DNA of 64,000 nucleotides. Origin: an uncultured Rhodospirillales bacterium (GTDB taxonomy: Bacteria; Pseudomonadota; Alphaproteobacteria; Acetobacterales; Acetobacteraceae). Below are positions 37,294 through 45,925 of this stretch, one piece after another; position 1 is the first letter of the stretch, and every line of letters begins with the position of its first letter. The stretch lies in assembly GCA_903823665.1 (NCBI GenBank), contig CAIJTR010000202.1:1-64000 (forward strand), read 5' to 3'. The notes beneath the pieces were generated by a model. The model saw nothing but the letters and a program-made list of their open reading frames with translations, did not search any database and was not told the origin of the DNA. The position numbers and the translations under genes are program-made.

Positions 37294-38256
37294 ATGGACT
37301 ATATCATCGGCCAAACTCCAAAACCGGGCCTGCCAGGGGCGGCAAATGCCGCCGGCGCGGGTGCCGCGGTTTCGATTATCGATGGCACCGAGGCCTCGTT
37401 CATGGCCGATGTGGTGGAGGCGTCGCGCACCATTCCGGTGATGGTCGATTTCTGGGCGACATGGTGCGGGCCGTGCAAGCAACTCACGCCGGTGCTGGAA
37501 AAAATCGTCAAGGCGGCGGGCGGCCGGGTGAGGCTGGTCAAGATCGATGTCGATACCGCCCCCAATCTGGTGGCTCAGCTGAGCCGTATGGGCCTACCGC
37601 TGCAGTCCATCCCCACTGTCGTGGGGTTCTGGAAAGGCCAGATCGCCGACATGTTCCAGGGCGCTCAGCCCGAATCAGAAATCAAGCGGTTCGTGGAAGC
37701 GCTGCTCAAACTGGCCGGTGGCGCCATGCCGGCCGCGGATTTGATCGCCGAGGCGCGGCTGGCGATGGAAGCCGGGCAATACGAGAACGCGGCGGACCTG
37801 TTCAGCACGGTACTGAACGAGGACGCCGAGAGCCCGGAGGCATGGGGCGGTCTCATTCGCGCAATGCTGGGACTGGGCGATGACGAGCAGGCCGCCGAGG
37901 CACTGTTGCAGGTGCCCGAGAAAATAGCCGAGCACGCCGAAATTTCGGGCGCACGCTCCGCCATGGCGTTGGCCGCCGAGGGCCGGGCCGCACAGAGCCA
38001 GCTCGCCGAGCTGGAGGCACGTCTGGCGTCTGACCCGACCGATCATCAGGCGCGGTATGATCTTGCCACCGCCTTGAATGCATCCGGCCAGCGTGAGGCG
38101 GCGGCGGAGGCTCTGCTGGGCATTCTTCGGGTCAACCGGAATTGGAACGAAGGGGCCGCAAGGCTGCAGTTGCTCAAGCTGTTCGAGGCCTGGGGCATGG
38201 ATGATCCCGCAACCATGACAGCGCGGCGCAAACTTTCTGCCTTGCTCTTCAGCTGA
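37294..38256 (+). CDS. Thioredoxin-domain co-chaperone (CnoX/YbbN-like) with TPRs
   Basis: 320 residues. The N-terminal thioredoxin domain (about 25-140) has the redox motif WATWCGPCKQ and the cis-Pro segment QSIPTVVGF. Tetratricopeptide-like helices (about 155-315) follow. CnoX-type proteins protect clients from oxidation and hand them to GroEL. In alphaproteobacteria they often keep an active CGPC, as here. I start at the ATG after GGCGAGGGA, ten codons inside a longer frame, because the protein then begins MDYIIGQTP as expected. It heads a run of closely spaced genes of core type. Confidence 0.9.
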   Translation: MDYIIGQTPKPGLPGAANAAGAGAAVSIIDGTEASFMADVVEASRTIPVMVDFWATWCGPCKQLTPVLEKIVKAAGGRVRLVKIDVDTAPNLVAQLSRMGLPLQSIPTVVGFWKGQIADMFQGAQPESEIKRFVEALLKLAGGAMPAADLIAEARLAMEAGQYENAADLFSTVLNEDAESPEAWGGLIRAMLGLGDDEQAAEALLQVPEKIAEHAEISGARSAMALAAEGRAAQSQLAELEARLASDPTDHQARYDLATALNASGQREAAAEALLGILRVNRNWNEGAARLQLLKLFEAWGMDDPATMTARRKLSALLFS

Positions 38257-38280
38257 GGCCGACCACTTGCACACACAGAC

Positions 38281-38961
38281 ATGAAAGACATTTTGCCCCG
38301 GCTGGACGATCTGCCTGACCGGTTCGCCGTGTTCCCGCTCAGCGGGGCCATGCTGCTGCCGGGTGGGAAGATGCCGCTTAATATTTTCGAGCCGCGCTAC
38401 CTCGCCATGGTCGAGGACGCGCTCGGTGCCGGGCGCATGTTCGCCATGATCCAGCCCGACCCGGACAAGCCGCGCATGCCGAAGGGGCCGGGGCTGTATC
38501 GTGTGGGATGCCTTGGCAGGCTCACCAGCTTCAGCGAGACCGAGGATGGCCGCTATCTCATCACCCTCACCGGCCTGATCCGGTTCGACGTGATCGAGGA
38601 AATTGAGATGCAGCGCGGCTACCGTCAGGTTCGCGCAGATTTCAGCCGTTTTGCCGCTGATCTCGATGACACTCCGGCAAAGGCCGGCTTTGACCGTGAC
38701 ATGCTGCTGGCGGCGTTGAGGCAATATTTCGACCATCGCGGTTTCGAGGCCAATTGGGACGCGGTGGGCGAGATGGACGATCAGCACCTCGTCACCAGCT
38801 TGTCGATGGTCTGCCCATTCGATCCGATCGAAAAGCAGGCGCTGCTGGAGGCACATGGGCTTGCCGACCGCGCGCAAACGCTGCTGACGCTGCTGAGCAT
38901 CGACACGCATGAGCCGCCACATGATCCGGATAAAGCCCCGCCTCGCCGGATGGCCAGCTAA
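38281..38961 (+). CDS. LON substrate-binding-domain protein
   Basis: 226 residues covering the N-terminal substrate-binding domain of Lon protease without its ATPase or peptidase. Typical stretches are [31 protein letters not shown] and the later [23 protein letters not shown]. Stand-alone LON-domain proteins are widespread in proteobacteria, and their role is not clear. It lies 24 bases after the CnoX-like gene, an arrangement common in related bacteria. Complete. Confidence 0.9.
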   Translation: MKDILPRLDDLPDRFAVFPLSGAMLLPGGKMPLNIFEPRYLAMVEDALGAGRMFAMIQPDPDKPRMPKGPGLYRVGCLGRLTSFSETEDGRYLITLTGLIRFDVIEEIEMQRGYRQVRADFSRFAADLDDTPAKAGFDRDMLLAALRQYFDHRGFEANWDAVGEMDDQHLVTSLSMVCPFDPIEKQALLEAHGLADRAQTLLTLLSIDTHEPPHDPDKAPPRRMAS

Positions 38962-38978
38962 AACAGGAAGCCAGACCA

Positions 38979-39176
38979 ATGACCGAAATGCAGGCTGCCG
39001 TCGATCCGCGACTGCTGGAAATTCTGGTCTGCCCCGTCACGCGCACGCCGCTGGAATATGACCGCGCAGCGGGTGAGTTGATCAGCCGGGCCGCGGGCCT
39101 GGCCTATCCGATTCGCGATGGCATTCCGATCATGCTGCCCGAGGAGGCGCGTGCCTTGGCTGAGCCAGCCGGGTGA
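38979..39176 (+). CDS. Trm112-family small protein
   Basis: 65 residues with the family pattern [17 protein letters not shown]...[24 protein letters not shown]. Trm112 proteins are small activators and stabilisers of methyltransferases in eukaryotes and archaea. The bacterial versions (YcaR-like) are usually uncharacterised. Only one Cys of the usual zinc-ribbon remains, as in many bacterial members. Its end overlaps the next gene by four bases (GTGA). Confidence 0.9.
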   Translation: MTEMQAAVDPRLLEILVCPVTRTPLEYDRAAGELISRAAGLAYPIRDGIPIMLPEEARALAEPAG

Positions 39177-39526
39177 TCGAAGCCGTCGAGCTTCGTCTGC
39201 GCCGGGCAGAAAAACGGCTAGACGTATCGTTCAACGACGGCAGCGCGTTTGAGTTACCGGCCGAATATTTGCGGGTGGAAAGCCCAAGTGCAGAGGTGCA
39301 GGGCCACGGTCCCGGCCAGCGCAAAACCGTCGCCGGGCGGCGGCATGTGGGCATCATGGCGGTGGAGCCGGTGGGGCATTACGCGGTGCGCCTGGTGTTC
39401 GATGACCTGCACGACACCGGCATTTACTCCTGGGAGTTCCTGCATCAGCTTGGCCGCGAATATGCGGCACGGTGGGCGGCCTATCTGGCGGAGCTGGATG
39501 TGAAGGGGTACTCGCGCGAGCCGTAG
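39173..39526 (+). CDS. DUF971 protein (butyrobetaine-hydroxylase N-domain-like)
   Basis: 117 residues spanning one DUF971 domain. It contains [51 protein letters not shown] and a final [13 protein letters not shown]. The fold is also the N-terminal domain of gamma-butyrobetaine hydroxylases and is linked to iron-sulfur or oxygenase biology, but a specific role here is not established. It starts at GTG, coupled to the Trm112 gene. Confidence 0.9.
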   Translation: MIEAVELRLRRAEKRLDVSFNDGSAFELPAEYLRVESPSAEVQGHGPGQRKTVAGRRHVGIMAVEPVGHYAVRLVFDDLHDTGIYSWEFLHQLGREYAARWAAYLAELDVKGYSREP

Positions 39527-39543
39527 GCGTTTGGAGGGCACAT

Positions 39544-40437
39544 ATGCGGTGGTCGATTTTACTTCTGCTCTGCGGATTTGTGGCTGGGTGTGCCGCCCCG
39601 TCCGATACGTCGGCCAAGGCATCGGCTGCAGGCGCCGCGGGGCTGCAGGACGAGAAGCTGACGATCCCGTTCACCGATGCCACAGGTCAGGTGACGCAGC
39701 TTCAAGCGCGGCTTTGCTATCCTGTGTCCACATCACCGGCACGTCTGGTTATGATCAATCACGGAACACCGGCCACCTCGGATGCGCGAGCGCGGGTGAC
39801 GCTGCAGGAATGCAACAGCCAGACCTCGCAATGGTTCCTGCGACGGGGCTATGCGGTGGGCTATGTGCTCAGGCGCGGACATGGCGCGACGGGAGGCACG
39901 TTTGCGGAGAGCTCGGCGGGCTGCTCCACGGATGCCTATGTGGCGGCGGGCCTGCAGTCGACAAAGGACATTTCCGCGGCCTTAGATCTGTTCACGCAAA
40001 AGCCCGGCATCCGGCCCGACGGGGTGGTGATGGTCGGCCAGTCTACCGGGGGCTGGGCCACAGATGCATTCAACTCCATCCCGCATCCCAACATCATCGC
40101 GATGGTGTCGATGGCTGGCGGCAGGGGCGGGCACATGAACAACGTGCCGAACCAGAACTGTAAGCCCGAGAATTTGGCCGAGGCGGCGGGAGTCTACGGG
40201 CGGACGGCAACCACGCCTATGCTGTGGGTTTATACCGCCAACGACACCTATTTCGGCCCGCCGATCGCGGAGGATATGTATGCGCATTTCACCGTGGCGG
40301 GCGGCAAGGCGGAGTTCGTCCAGCCTGGGCCATGGGGTGCTGACGGGCACAACATGTTTTTCGGCCAGAATGGCTCGGCGGTGTGGGGGCCGTTGATCGA
40401 GCATTATCTGACGGAGCGTGGTGTGGGGCCTTCGTAG
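39544..40437 (+). CDS. Alpha/beta-hydrolase lipoprotein
   Basis: 297 residues. A lipoprotein signal ends at FVAGC (about residue 15), so the protein should be membrane-anchored in the periplasm. The hydrolase core shows NHGTPATSD near the oxyanion region, nucleophile elbow GQSTGG (about residues 163-168) and a late GADGHNMFF likely supplying the catalytic His. It resembles the dienelactone-hydrolase/prolyl-oligopeptidase side of the superfamily. The substrate is unknown. GGAGG upstream supports the internal start. Confidence 0.8.
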   Translation: MRWSILLLLCGFVAGCAAPSDTSAKASAAGAAGLQDEKLTIPFTDATGQVTQLQARLCYPVSTSPARLVMINHGTPATSDARARVTLQECNSQTSQWFLRRGYAVGYVLRRGHGATGGTFAESSAGCSTDAYVAAGLQSTKDISAALDLFTQKPGIRPDGVVMVGQSTGGWATDAFNSIPHPNIIAMVSMAGGRGGHMNNVPNQNCKPENLAEAAGVYGRTATTPMLWVYTANDTYFGPPIAEDMYAHFTVAGGKAEFVQPGPWGADGHNMFFGQNGSAVWGPLIEHYLTERGVGPS

Positions 40438-40465
40438 AGAGCGATGAGTTAAGATCCGGATTCTT

Positions 40466-40557
40466 GTCATTGCGAGGAGGGCTTGCGACAAAGCAACCCA
40501 GCAGTCACGCCATGAGGCTCTGGGTTGCTTCGGCCCTAAGCGGGGTCTCGCAATGAC
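40466..40557. repeat. REP-like interspersed palindromic element
   Basis: Two nested inverted repeats: an outer arm GTCATTGCGAG (40466-40476) with CTCGCAATGAC (40547-40557), and an inner arm AAGCAACCCAG (40491-40501) with CTGGGTTGCTT (40520-40530). All arms are exact. Elements with these CAATGACG / CTGGGTTGCTT motifs are scattered in many proteobacterial genomes. It lies between the convergent hydrolase and EamA genes, where it could also act as a bidirectional terminator. Confidence 0.75.
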
Positions 40558-40599
40558 GAGATACACGGTGCTCTAAATAAAAGTCATCCCAATCGCACG

Positions 40600-41430
40600 C
40601 TAGCCGCGCTGCTTGGCGAAGATGGTGAGTGCCACGCCGCCGAGCAGGAACGCCCCGGCGAGGACGAGGCGAAGGGTGAGGGTTTCAGACAGGAACAGCA
40701 CGGCACCCAGGGCCGCGATCAGGGGCACGGTGAGCTGGACGCTGGCTGCCGTCATCGGCTGGAGCAGTGGTAGCGCGCGATACCAGATGGCGTAGCCGAG
40801 GCCTGAGGCGATGATGCCTGAGGCCAATGCGAGGCCGATGCCCTGTGCGTTCGCGTGGTCCGCCACAAGTGCCAGCAGCGCGCAGATGGGGACGGTGCGG
40901 AGGAAATTGCCTGCGGTCTCATCCAGTGGTGGGCCGCCGCTTCGTCCGCGCAGGGAGTAGGCCCCCCAGGATGCTCCAGCGGCCATCATCAGCACGGCAC
41001 CGATAGGATCGGGTGCGTGCAGGCCGGGGAGCAGCAGCCATATGAAGGCGGCGAACGCAATGGCGAGGCCCACCAGTTCCACGCCGCGCGGGTGCTGGCC
41101 GCGGAAAATGCCCCAGCCGATCATGCTCGCCTGCACCGAGGCGAACAGGATCAGTGCGCCGGTGGCGGCCCCGAGGCGCAGATAGGCGAGTGAAAAGCCG
41201 ATGGCGTAGGCGAACAGGCACAGCGCGGAGGGCCAGTTGCCCGGTGGTTTCGTCCATATCGCCCTTCCGCGTTGCAGGGTGAGCAGCGCGCCCAAGGCAG
41301 CGGCACCGGAGATCAGCCGGATGGCGGTGAAGCTGGCGGCGTCAATCCCGTCGATGCTCAGCGCCGCCCGCGCCAGCAGGGAGTTGGCGGCGAAGGCGAG
41401 CATGGCCACCAGCGTCAGCAGCGCGCTCAC
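40600..41430 (-). CDS. DMT-superfamily (EamA) transporter
   Basis: 276 residues with about ten hydrophobic helices in two EamA halves (about 5-130 and 140-272). Typical features are NSLLARAAL near the start and ASGIIASGLGYAIWYRALPLL in the second half. EamA proteins export or import small metabolites such as amino acids, nucleosides or drugs; the substrate here is unknown. Its ATG overlaps the stop of the upstream YkuD-domain gene as ATGA, so it ends a ribA-ykuD-eamA operon. Confidence 0.9.
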   Translation of the reverse strand: MSALLTLVAMLAFAANSLLARAALSIDGIDAASFTAIRLISGAAALGALLTLQRGRAIWTKPPGNWPSALCLFAYAIGFSLAYLRLGAATGALILFASVQASMIGWGIFRGQHPRGVELVGLAIAFAAFIWLLLPGLHAPDPIGAVLMMAAGASWGAYSLRGRSGGPPLDETAGNFLRTVPICALLALVADHANAQGIGLALASGIIASGLGYAIWYRALPLLQPMTAASVQLTVPLIAALGAVLFLSETLTLRLVLAGAFLLGGVALTIFAKQRG

Positions 41431-41927
41431 GCGGGTGGAAGCACTCTGATGGCGGAAAGACCTGCGGCGAGCAGGCTGAGCAATTCGTCGAGCGGCAGCG
41501 CCACGCAGCCTTCGGTGGGGGTGAGGTCGCGGCGGGCGACGTGGAGGAAGATGGCCGAGCCTGCGTGGCGGACCACTGGTGCGTCGTTCCAGCCGAGCAC
41601 GCCGATCACGTCATAGAGCGGATCATCGCGCCACAGTTTCTCATGCCGTGCCTCATGCGGGAGGCGGATTTTGGTGTTGTAGGCGGGCGAATAGGGATCG
41701 TCACACCAGCCATCGTCCGGAGCCAACGGCTCGCGCGGGACACTGGCGCGGATGAGGCCGATGCGGTCGGCGCGATAGAGCATGCGGCGCAGGGGCAGCA
41801 GGCCGGACGGGGTGGCGTGATCGCCTTCCTGCTTGTGCGGCGTGATCCCGGCGGCACCCATGGCGGCACGATAGATCCGGCCAGCGTAATCCAGCCGCCC
41901 GTCTGGGTGCAGCACGGCCACGGTCAA
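41427..41927 (-). CDS. YkuD-family L,D-transpeptidase-like protein
   Basis: About 166 residues. The YkuD core ends in IFLHVAR...PTEGCVALP, with the catalytic Cys in the EGCV motif and an upstream His. The family cross-links or modifies peptidoglycan, but this short version lacks a signal peptide and resembles the bacterial YkuD proteins annotated only as catalytic-domain proteins. I place the start at the TTG overlapping the ribA stop (TTGA); a GTG two codons later is an alternative. Couplings on both sides place it in an operon with ribA and the EamA gene. Confidence 0.8.
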   Translation of the reverse strand: MTVAVLHPDGRLDYAGRIYRAAMGAAGITPHKQEGDHATPSGLLPLRRMLYRADRIGLIRASVPREPLAPDDGWCDDPYSPAYNTKIRLPHEARHEKLWRDDPLYDVIGVLGWNDAPVVRHAGSAIFLHVARRDLTPTEGCVALPLDELLSLLAAGLSAIRVLPPA

Positions 41928-43060
41928 GGCAGCATATGGCCGAAGCGGGCGTTTTTGGTGGCGAGGTAGCCGTCGTTCACGCCATTGGGCGCCATGACGT
42001 GCGCCACCCGTCCCGCCACATCCACGCCACACGCGGCCAATGCTGCCATTTTGTCGGGATTGTTGGTCAGCAGCCGAAGCCGCCCGATGCCGAGTTCGCC
42101 CAGCATGGTGGCGGCAACGAGATAGTTCCGCTCATCCCCACCCCAGCCAAGGGCGCGGTTGGCGTCCAGCGTGTCCAGACCACTATCCTGAAGGGCATAG
42201 GCACGCAGCTTGTTCACAAGTCCGATGCCGCGCCCCTCTTGCGCCAGATACAGCAGCACGCCCGCGCCTTCCTCGGCCATGCGCGCAATCGCACCACGCA
42301 GCTGCGGCCCGCAATCGCAGCGCAGGCTGCCGAGCAGGTCACCGGTGAAGCATTCCGAATGCAGCCGCACCAGCGGTGCCTCCACCGTTTCGGGTTTGCC
42401 CACGAGGATGGCCAGATGCTCGATGCCGCTGTCCGGCGCACGGAACGCCACCACGCGGGCATCGGCAGCCCCTTCCAGCGGTACGGCTGCTTCGGCAACA
42501 CGGACGATGTTCACCGCCATAGAGAGTGGGTAAGACAGCACGTCATCCACGCTCACGCTCAACAGACCCAGCCGAGCGGCGTCTCCGCCTGCACACGCCG
42601 CGATGTCGGCCCGAACCGGTGCTGCCACCACCGCTGGCAGCAGGCGCGCCAGCTTTGTCAGCGCCAGGGCAGCAGAGGCGCTCGGCGGCGCGTCCACACG
42701 AACCGGTGGCTCGGGCAGAAGCTGCTCGGCGGTCGGGTCGGCCAAGCTGGACAGCGATTCCGGGGCGAACAAGGAATCCGTCAGGTGTATAGCCTGGACG
42801 GACTGATCCGAATCAATCGGCGTATGCAAAACGCCTGCAGCACGGACCGAGGCGAGAAGCAGCATGGCCGGGCCGACTGCGATGGCTGCAAATTCAGCAA
42901 GACCGCGCGCCCCGGCGGTTTCTGCCGGCAGAAGCACCAGCGGCTCGGTGCCGGTCATCAATACCGGTGTCCCGCGCCGCAGTTCAGACGCAGCGCGATG
43001 GACCGCCCGCAGCTTCAGCGCTGTGGCGTCCGGCAGGGACAGAGGCACCGTGGCCGCCAT
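41924..43060 (-). CDS. ribA: GTP cyclohydrolase II with long N-terminal extension
   Basis: 378 residues. The C-terminal 200 form a complete GTP cyclohydrolase II: the zinc site SECFTGDLLGSLRCDCGPQL, the active-site QEGRGIGL and the later LLTNNPDKM. This enzyme opens riboflavin synthesis by converting GTP to a diaminopyrimidine. The first 180 residues do not show the acidic active-site motifs of RibB (DHBP synthase), so the protein is not an obvious bifunctional RibBA. The extension's role is unknown. The start is at MAATVPLSLPD. Longer in-frame starts give a basic tail unlike coding sequence. Confidence 0.88.
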   Translation of the reverse strand: MAATVPLSLPDATALKLRAVHRAASELRRGTPVLMTGTEPLVLLPAETAGARGLAEFAAIAVGPAMLLLASVRAAGVLHTPIDSDQSVQAIHLTDSLFAPESLSSLADPTAEQLLPEPPVRVDAPPSASAALALTKLARLLPAVVAAPVRADIAACAGGDAARLGLLSVSVDDVLSYPLSMAVNIVRVAEAAVPLEGAADARVVAFRAPDSGIEHLAILVGKPETVEAPLVRLHSECFTGDLLGSLRCDCGPQLRGAIARMAEEGAGVLLYLAQEGRGIGLVNKLRAYALQDSGLDTLDANRALGWGGDERNYLVAATMLGELGIGRLRLLTNNPDKMAALAACGVDVAGRVAHVMAPNGVNDGYLATKNARFGHMLP

Positions 43061-43402
43061 CGTTTCGTCAGGCTTTGGATGATGGTTCAAATGCTGACCA
43101 ACTCGCGCGAGGATGGAACGTTGTCGTACTGGGTTTGGCAAAATCCGTCGAGCCCGGCGGTTTCCGACCATCCCATCGAGTTGCATTTGTGCTTTTTGCG
43201 TCAGCTCACAAGGCCTTATGCAATGGAAGCCTTATCAGAGGCTTGTGCGCGCGCAAGATTGCTGAATGATAACAGCGGCTGGCATTGCGGAGAAACTATA
43301 CGAACATGCCTGCCGTGCAGACGCATAGTTCGGCGGATGCAGCGTTCGCGTCAGATGTGGTAGCGTGTCGGTAGCGGCACGTTTTGGTGAAGGAATTGTT
43401 GT
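43061..43402. other. Divergent gap between ribA and a response regulator
   Basis: 342 bp that should hold both promoters. I searched by eye for an FMN riboswitch on the ribA side and saw no convincing RFN element. GGTGAAGGAATTGTTGT just before the regulator supplies its ribosome-binding site. No gene or repeat is evident. Confidence 0.4.
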
Positions 43403-44125
43403 ATGTCGGGCGAGCGCCCAATCCTCCTGGTCGATGACGATGACAGCCTGCGCGCAATGCTCGTTGAGCAGCTTGCCGTTGATGGCGAGTTCATTGCCAC
43501 AGAGGCAACCACCCTTGCCGAGGCTGAGGCCGTGATGGCCAAGCCTGATGCCCGCTACGACGCGCTGATCCTTGATGTTGGCTTGCCTGACGGGGATGGC
43601 CGCGATCTCTGCGTCAAGCTGCGTCGCCAGGGTCATAAGCTGCCAATCATCATGCTCACCGGCGCGGATGAGGAAATGGACGTTGTGCGCGGCCTGGATT
43701 CCGGGGCCAACGACTACATTGCCAAGCCGTTCCGCCTCGCCGAACTGCTCGCACGCCTGCGCGCCCAGATGCGCATCTTCGAGAACAGCGAGGATGCGGT
43801 GTTCACAATCGGGCCGTATCAGTTTCGCCCCTCGGCCAAGCTGCTGCTCGACGTGGCTCGCAACAAGCGGATCAGGCTGACAGAGAAAGAAGCGGCAATT
43901 CTGAAATTCCTCTATCGCAGCGGTGCCGTTCCGGTGCAGCGCCAAGTGCTGCTCAACGAGGTGTGGGGCTACAACGCCTCGGTCACCACGCACACGTTGG
44001 AGACGCACATCTATCGCCTGCGGCAGAAGATTGAACCTGATCCAAACCGGCTGCGCTTGCTGCTCACCGACGGTGGCGGCTACCGGCTTGATACGCTGGT
44101 GTCGTCCACACCGACGGTCGGTTGA
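43403..44125 (+). CDS. OmpR/PhoB-type response regulator, CenR-like
   Basis: 240 residues. The receiver domain (about 6-120) has the acidic pocket VDDDD, phospho-acceptor Asp in LILDVGLPDGDG (about 57), Thr in MLTGAD and Lys in KPF (about 107). A winged-helix DNA-binding domain follows (about 135-232) with RLTEKEAAILKFLYR and THTLETHIYRLRQKIE. The wording of the second half is close to what I know of CenR, the essential envelope regulator of Caulobacter and relatives, so I call it CenR-like. No histidine kinase is adjacent. Confidence 0.88.
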   Translation: MSGERPILLVDDDDSLRAMLVEQLAVDGEFIATEATTLAEAEAVMAKPDARYDALILDVGLPDGDGRDLCVKLRRQGHKLPIIMLTGADEEMDVVRGLDSGANDYIAKPFRLAELLARLRAQMRIFENSEDAVFTIGPYQFRPSAKLLLDVARNKRIRLTEKEAAILKFLYRSGAVPVQRQVLLNEVWGYNASVTTHTLETHIYRLRQKIEPDPNRLRLLLTDGGGYRLDTLVSSTPTVG

Positions 44126-44133
44126 GGCCTAGA

Positions 44134-44184
44134 GCAACGCCCGATCATATTGAACCGGTTCAGTGCAATATGATCGGGCGTTGC
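44134..44184. repeat. Perfect 19-bp inverted repeat between convergent genes
   Basis: GCAACGCCCGATCATATTG (44134-44152) is matched exactly by its reverse complement (44166-44184) across a 13-base loop that contains the self-complementary AACCGGTT. It lies between the stops of the response regulator and the 5'-nucleotidase gene and could terminate both. The lack of a T-run and the extreme symmetry also fit a dispersed palindromic repeat. Confidence 0.8.
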
Positions 44185-44185
44185 C

Positions 44186-45814
44186 CTAGTTCAGCCTGAT
44201 CCGCCCATCTGTGATGGGTGCGAAGGCTGGTGCGGCACCGATGGCGTCGGCCACCACCTGGTCCACCCCCGGCCCAGTGTCATAGGGGTCGATGGCGTTG
44301 TCGCGCATCACGACATAGCCATCGCCGCCGGTGCGCATGAAGTTGTTGGTGACAACAGCATAGATGCGCGTGGGGTCAAGCGGGGCGAAGCTGCCATCTG
44401 GCTCGCGGATTTCCACCTGCCGCAGCCGATCCTGCGGCAGCGCCAGTGGTGTCCACGTGAAGCGAAGCCCGGCCACCTGAGGAAACCCGCCCTGCCCGGC
44501 CCGGCTGACGCCGTTGGCCAAGGCCTGCCGCAGATCGACACCGGAAAGCTTCAAGGTGGCCAGCGTGTTGCCAAATGGCAGCACGCTGAGCACGTCTCCC
44601 AGCGTCAGATCACCCGCTGGCAGCCCGGTTCGCATGCCGCCGCCATTGATCAGCGCCAGGTCGGCCCCGTGCGTCGCACCCAGCATGGCATCGGCGATGA
44701 AACTGCCCAGCGCGCATTCGGCGAGCTTGCAGGTGTCGATATCCGTGGCCTTCGCCGCGTGGCCGACCACCCGCCTGCGCACCGCGTCAAGCTGGCTGGC
44801 ATAACTGGCAACAATTGCCGCCACCTGCGGATGCTCCGGCAGATCAAGGCCGATATGCCGCGTATCACCGCCATAAGCCAGAACCGCACCACCCTCGTCG
44901 ATATCCAGATCCAGCCTGCCGAAATACCGCCCATAACAAGCCGCCTGCACCACCACGGCCGTGCCAGCCGGACCGGTGAACGCCTGATGCGCTGGACCCA
45001 CCGCGCCCGGTTCACTGTCAGACAGCAGGGTGTGCGAATGGCCGCCGACGAACACGTCAACGCCCTCGATTCGCCCCGCCAGATGCTGATCTTCGCCCGC
45101 CCCCAGATGCGACAACGCGATCACCAGCTTTGCCCCCTGCGCCCGCAACGTCGCCGCCTCCCGCCGCAGCGCCTCATCGGGCTCGCCGAATTGGATGTTC
45201 GGGCCGGGCGACGAGGTGGTCGCCGTTTGCAGCGTCGTCACGCCGATGATCCCGATCTCCAGCCCCGCCTTGGTCAGCCGCATCGACGGTTTCAGCAGCC
45301 CCGCCAAGGCCGGCTCACCATCCGCGTCGATATTGGCCGACAGCACCGGAAACGGTGCGGATCGCACAAACTCCGCCAGGACGGCGGGGCCATTGTCGAA
45401 CTCGTGGTTGCCCACCGTCATCGCCTCGGTGCCCAGCACGCGCATGACGTCCATTTCCACTTTGCCATGCCAGGCGGTGTAGAACAGGCTGCCCTGGAAC
45501 TGATCGCCCGCGTCGAGCAACAGCACCGTCCGCCCCGCCGCCTCCGCCGCCGCGCGCTCGGCGAACAGCGCACTCGCCAGCCGCGCCGCACCGCCAAAAC
45601 AATCCGGCCGAGCGCCGGGCTTGCAGGTCAGTGACCGCCCATCCACCGCCTCATGCCGGCTGTGAAAATCATTCATGTGCAAAATCGTGAGCCGATGCGC
45701 CACGCTCGCATGGGCTGGCCGTGACGCCAGCGGCGTCATCGGCAGCGTGGCGAGAGCTCCAAGAAACAGTCGGCGATGCATGTCCATGTGGCGACGCGAG
45801 CCCCAAATTTTCAT
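44186..45814 (-). CDS. Periplasmic metallophosphatase/5'-nucleotidase
   Basis: 542 residues from the first ATG; starts 10 or 12 codons later are equally possible. A twin-arginine-like signal (RRLFLGALATLP, cut near AHA) precedes the metallophosphoesterase domain. Its metal motifs are HMNDFHS, LLDAGDQFQGS, GNHEFDNGP and the GGHSHTLL box. The C-terminal 5'-nucleotidase substrate domain (about 365-540) has INGGGMRTGLP and ALANGV. Such enzymes hydrolyse nucleotides in the periplasm for phosphate or nucleoside uptake. All metal-binding motifs are intact. Confidence 0.92.
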   Translation of the reverse strand: MKIWGSRRHMDMHRRLFLGALATLPMTPLASRPAHASVAHRLTILHMNDFHSRHEAVDGRSLTCKPGARPDCFGGAARLASALFAERAAAEAAGRTVLLLDAGDQFQGSLFYTAWHGKVEMDVMRVLGTEAMTVGNHEFDNGPAVLAEFVRSAPFPVLSANIDADGEPALAGLLKPSMRLTKAGLEIGIIGVTTLQTATTSSPGPNIQFGEPDEALRREAATLRAQGAKLVIALSHLGAGEDQHLAGRIEGVDVFVGGHSHTLLSDSEPGAVGPAHQAFTGPAGTAVVVQAACYGRYFGRLDLDIDEGGAVLAYGGDTRHIGLDLPEHPQVAAIVASYASQLDAVRRRVVGHAAKATDIDTCKLAECALGSFIADAMLGATHGADLALINGGGMRTGLPAGDLTLGDVLSVLPFGNTLATLKLSGVDLRQALANGVSRAGQGGFPQVAGLRFTWTPLALPQDRLRQVEIREPDGSFAPLDPTRIYAVVTNNFMRTGGDGYVVMRDNAIDPYDTGPGVDQVVADAIGAAPAFAPITDGRIRLN

Positions 45815-45925
45815 GCCAAGCAGACAACATCATTCTCGAAGAACCCGCCACCCCTTGCACTTGTGCTCAACCTGTCCGATTTCTAGCGAACAGGACCGGT
45901 GCGGTCCGCATTGCAGGAACACCCT

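Noticed and set aside
41936-43363. Long plus-strand open frame opposite ribA
   Set aside because: It is antisense to a well-supported enzyme and has low-complexity, His/Arg/Gln-rich sequence without family features.
43061-43402. FMN riboswitch upstream of ribA
   Set aside because: The conserved RFN blocks could not be found on the ribA strand.
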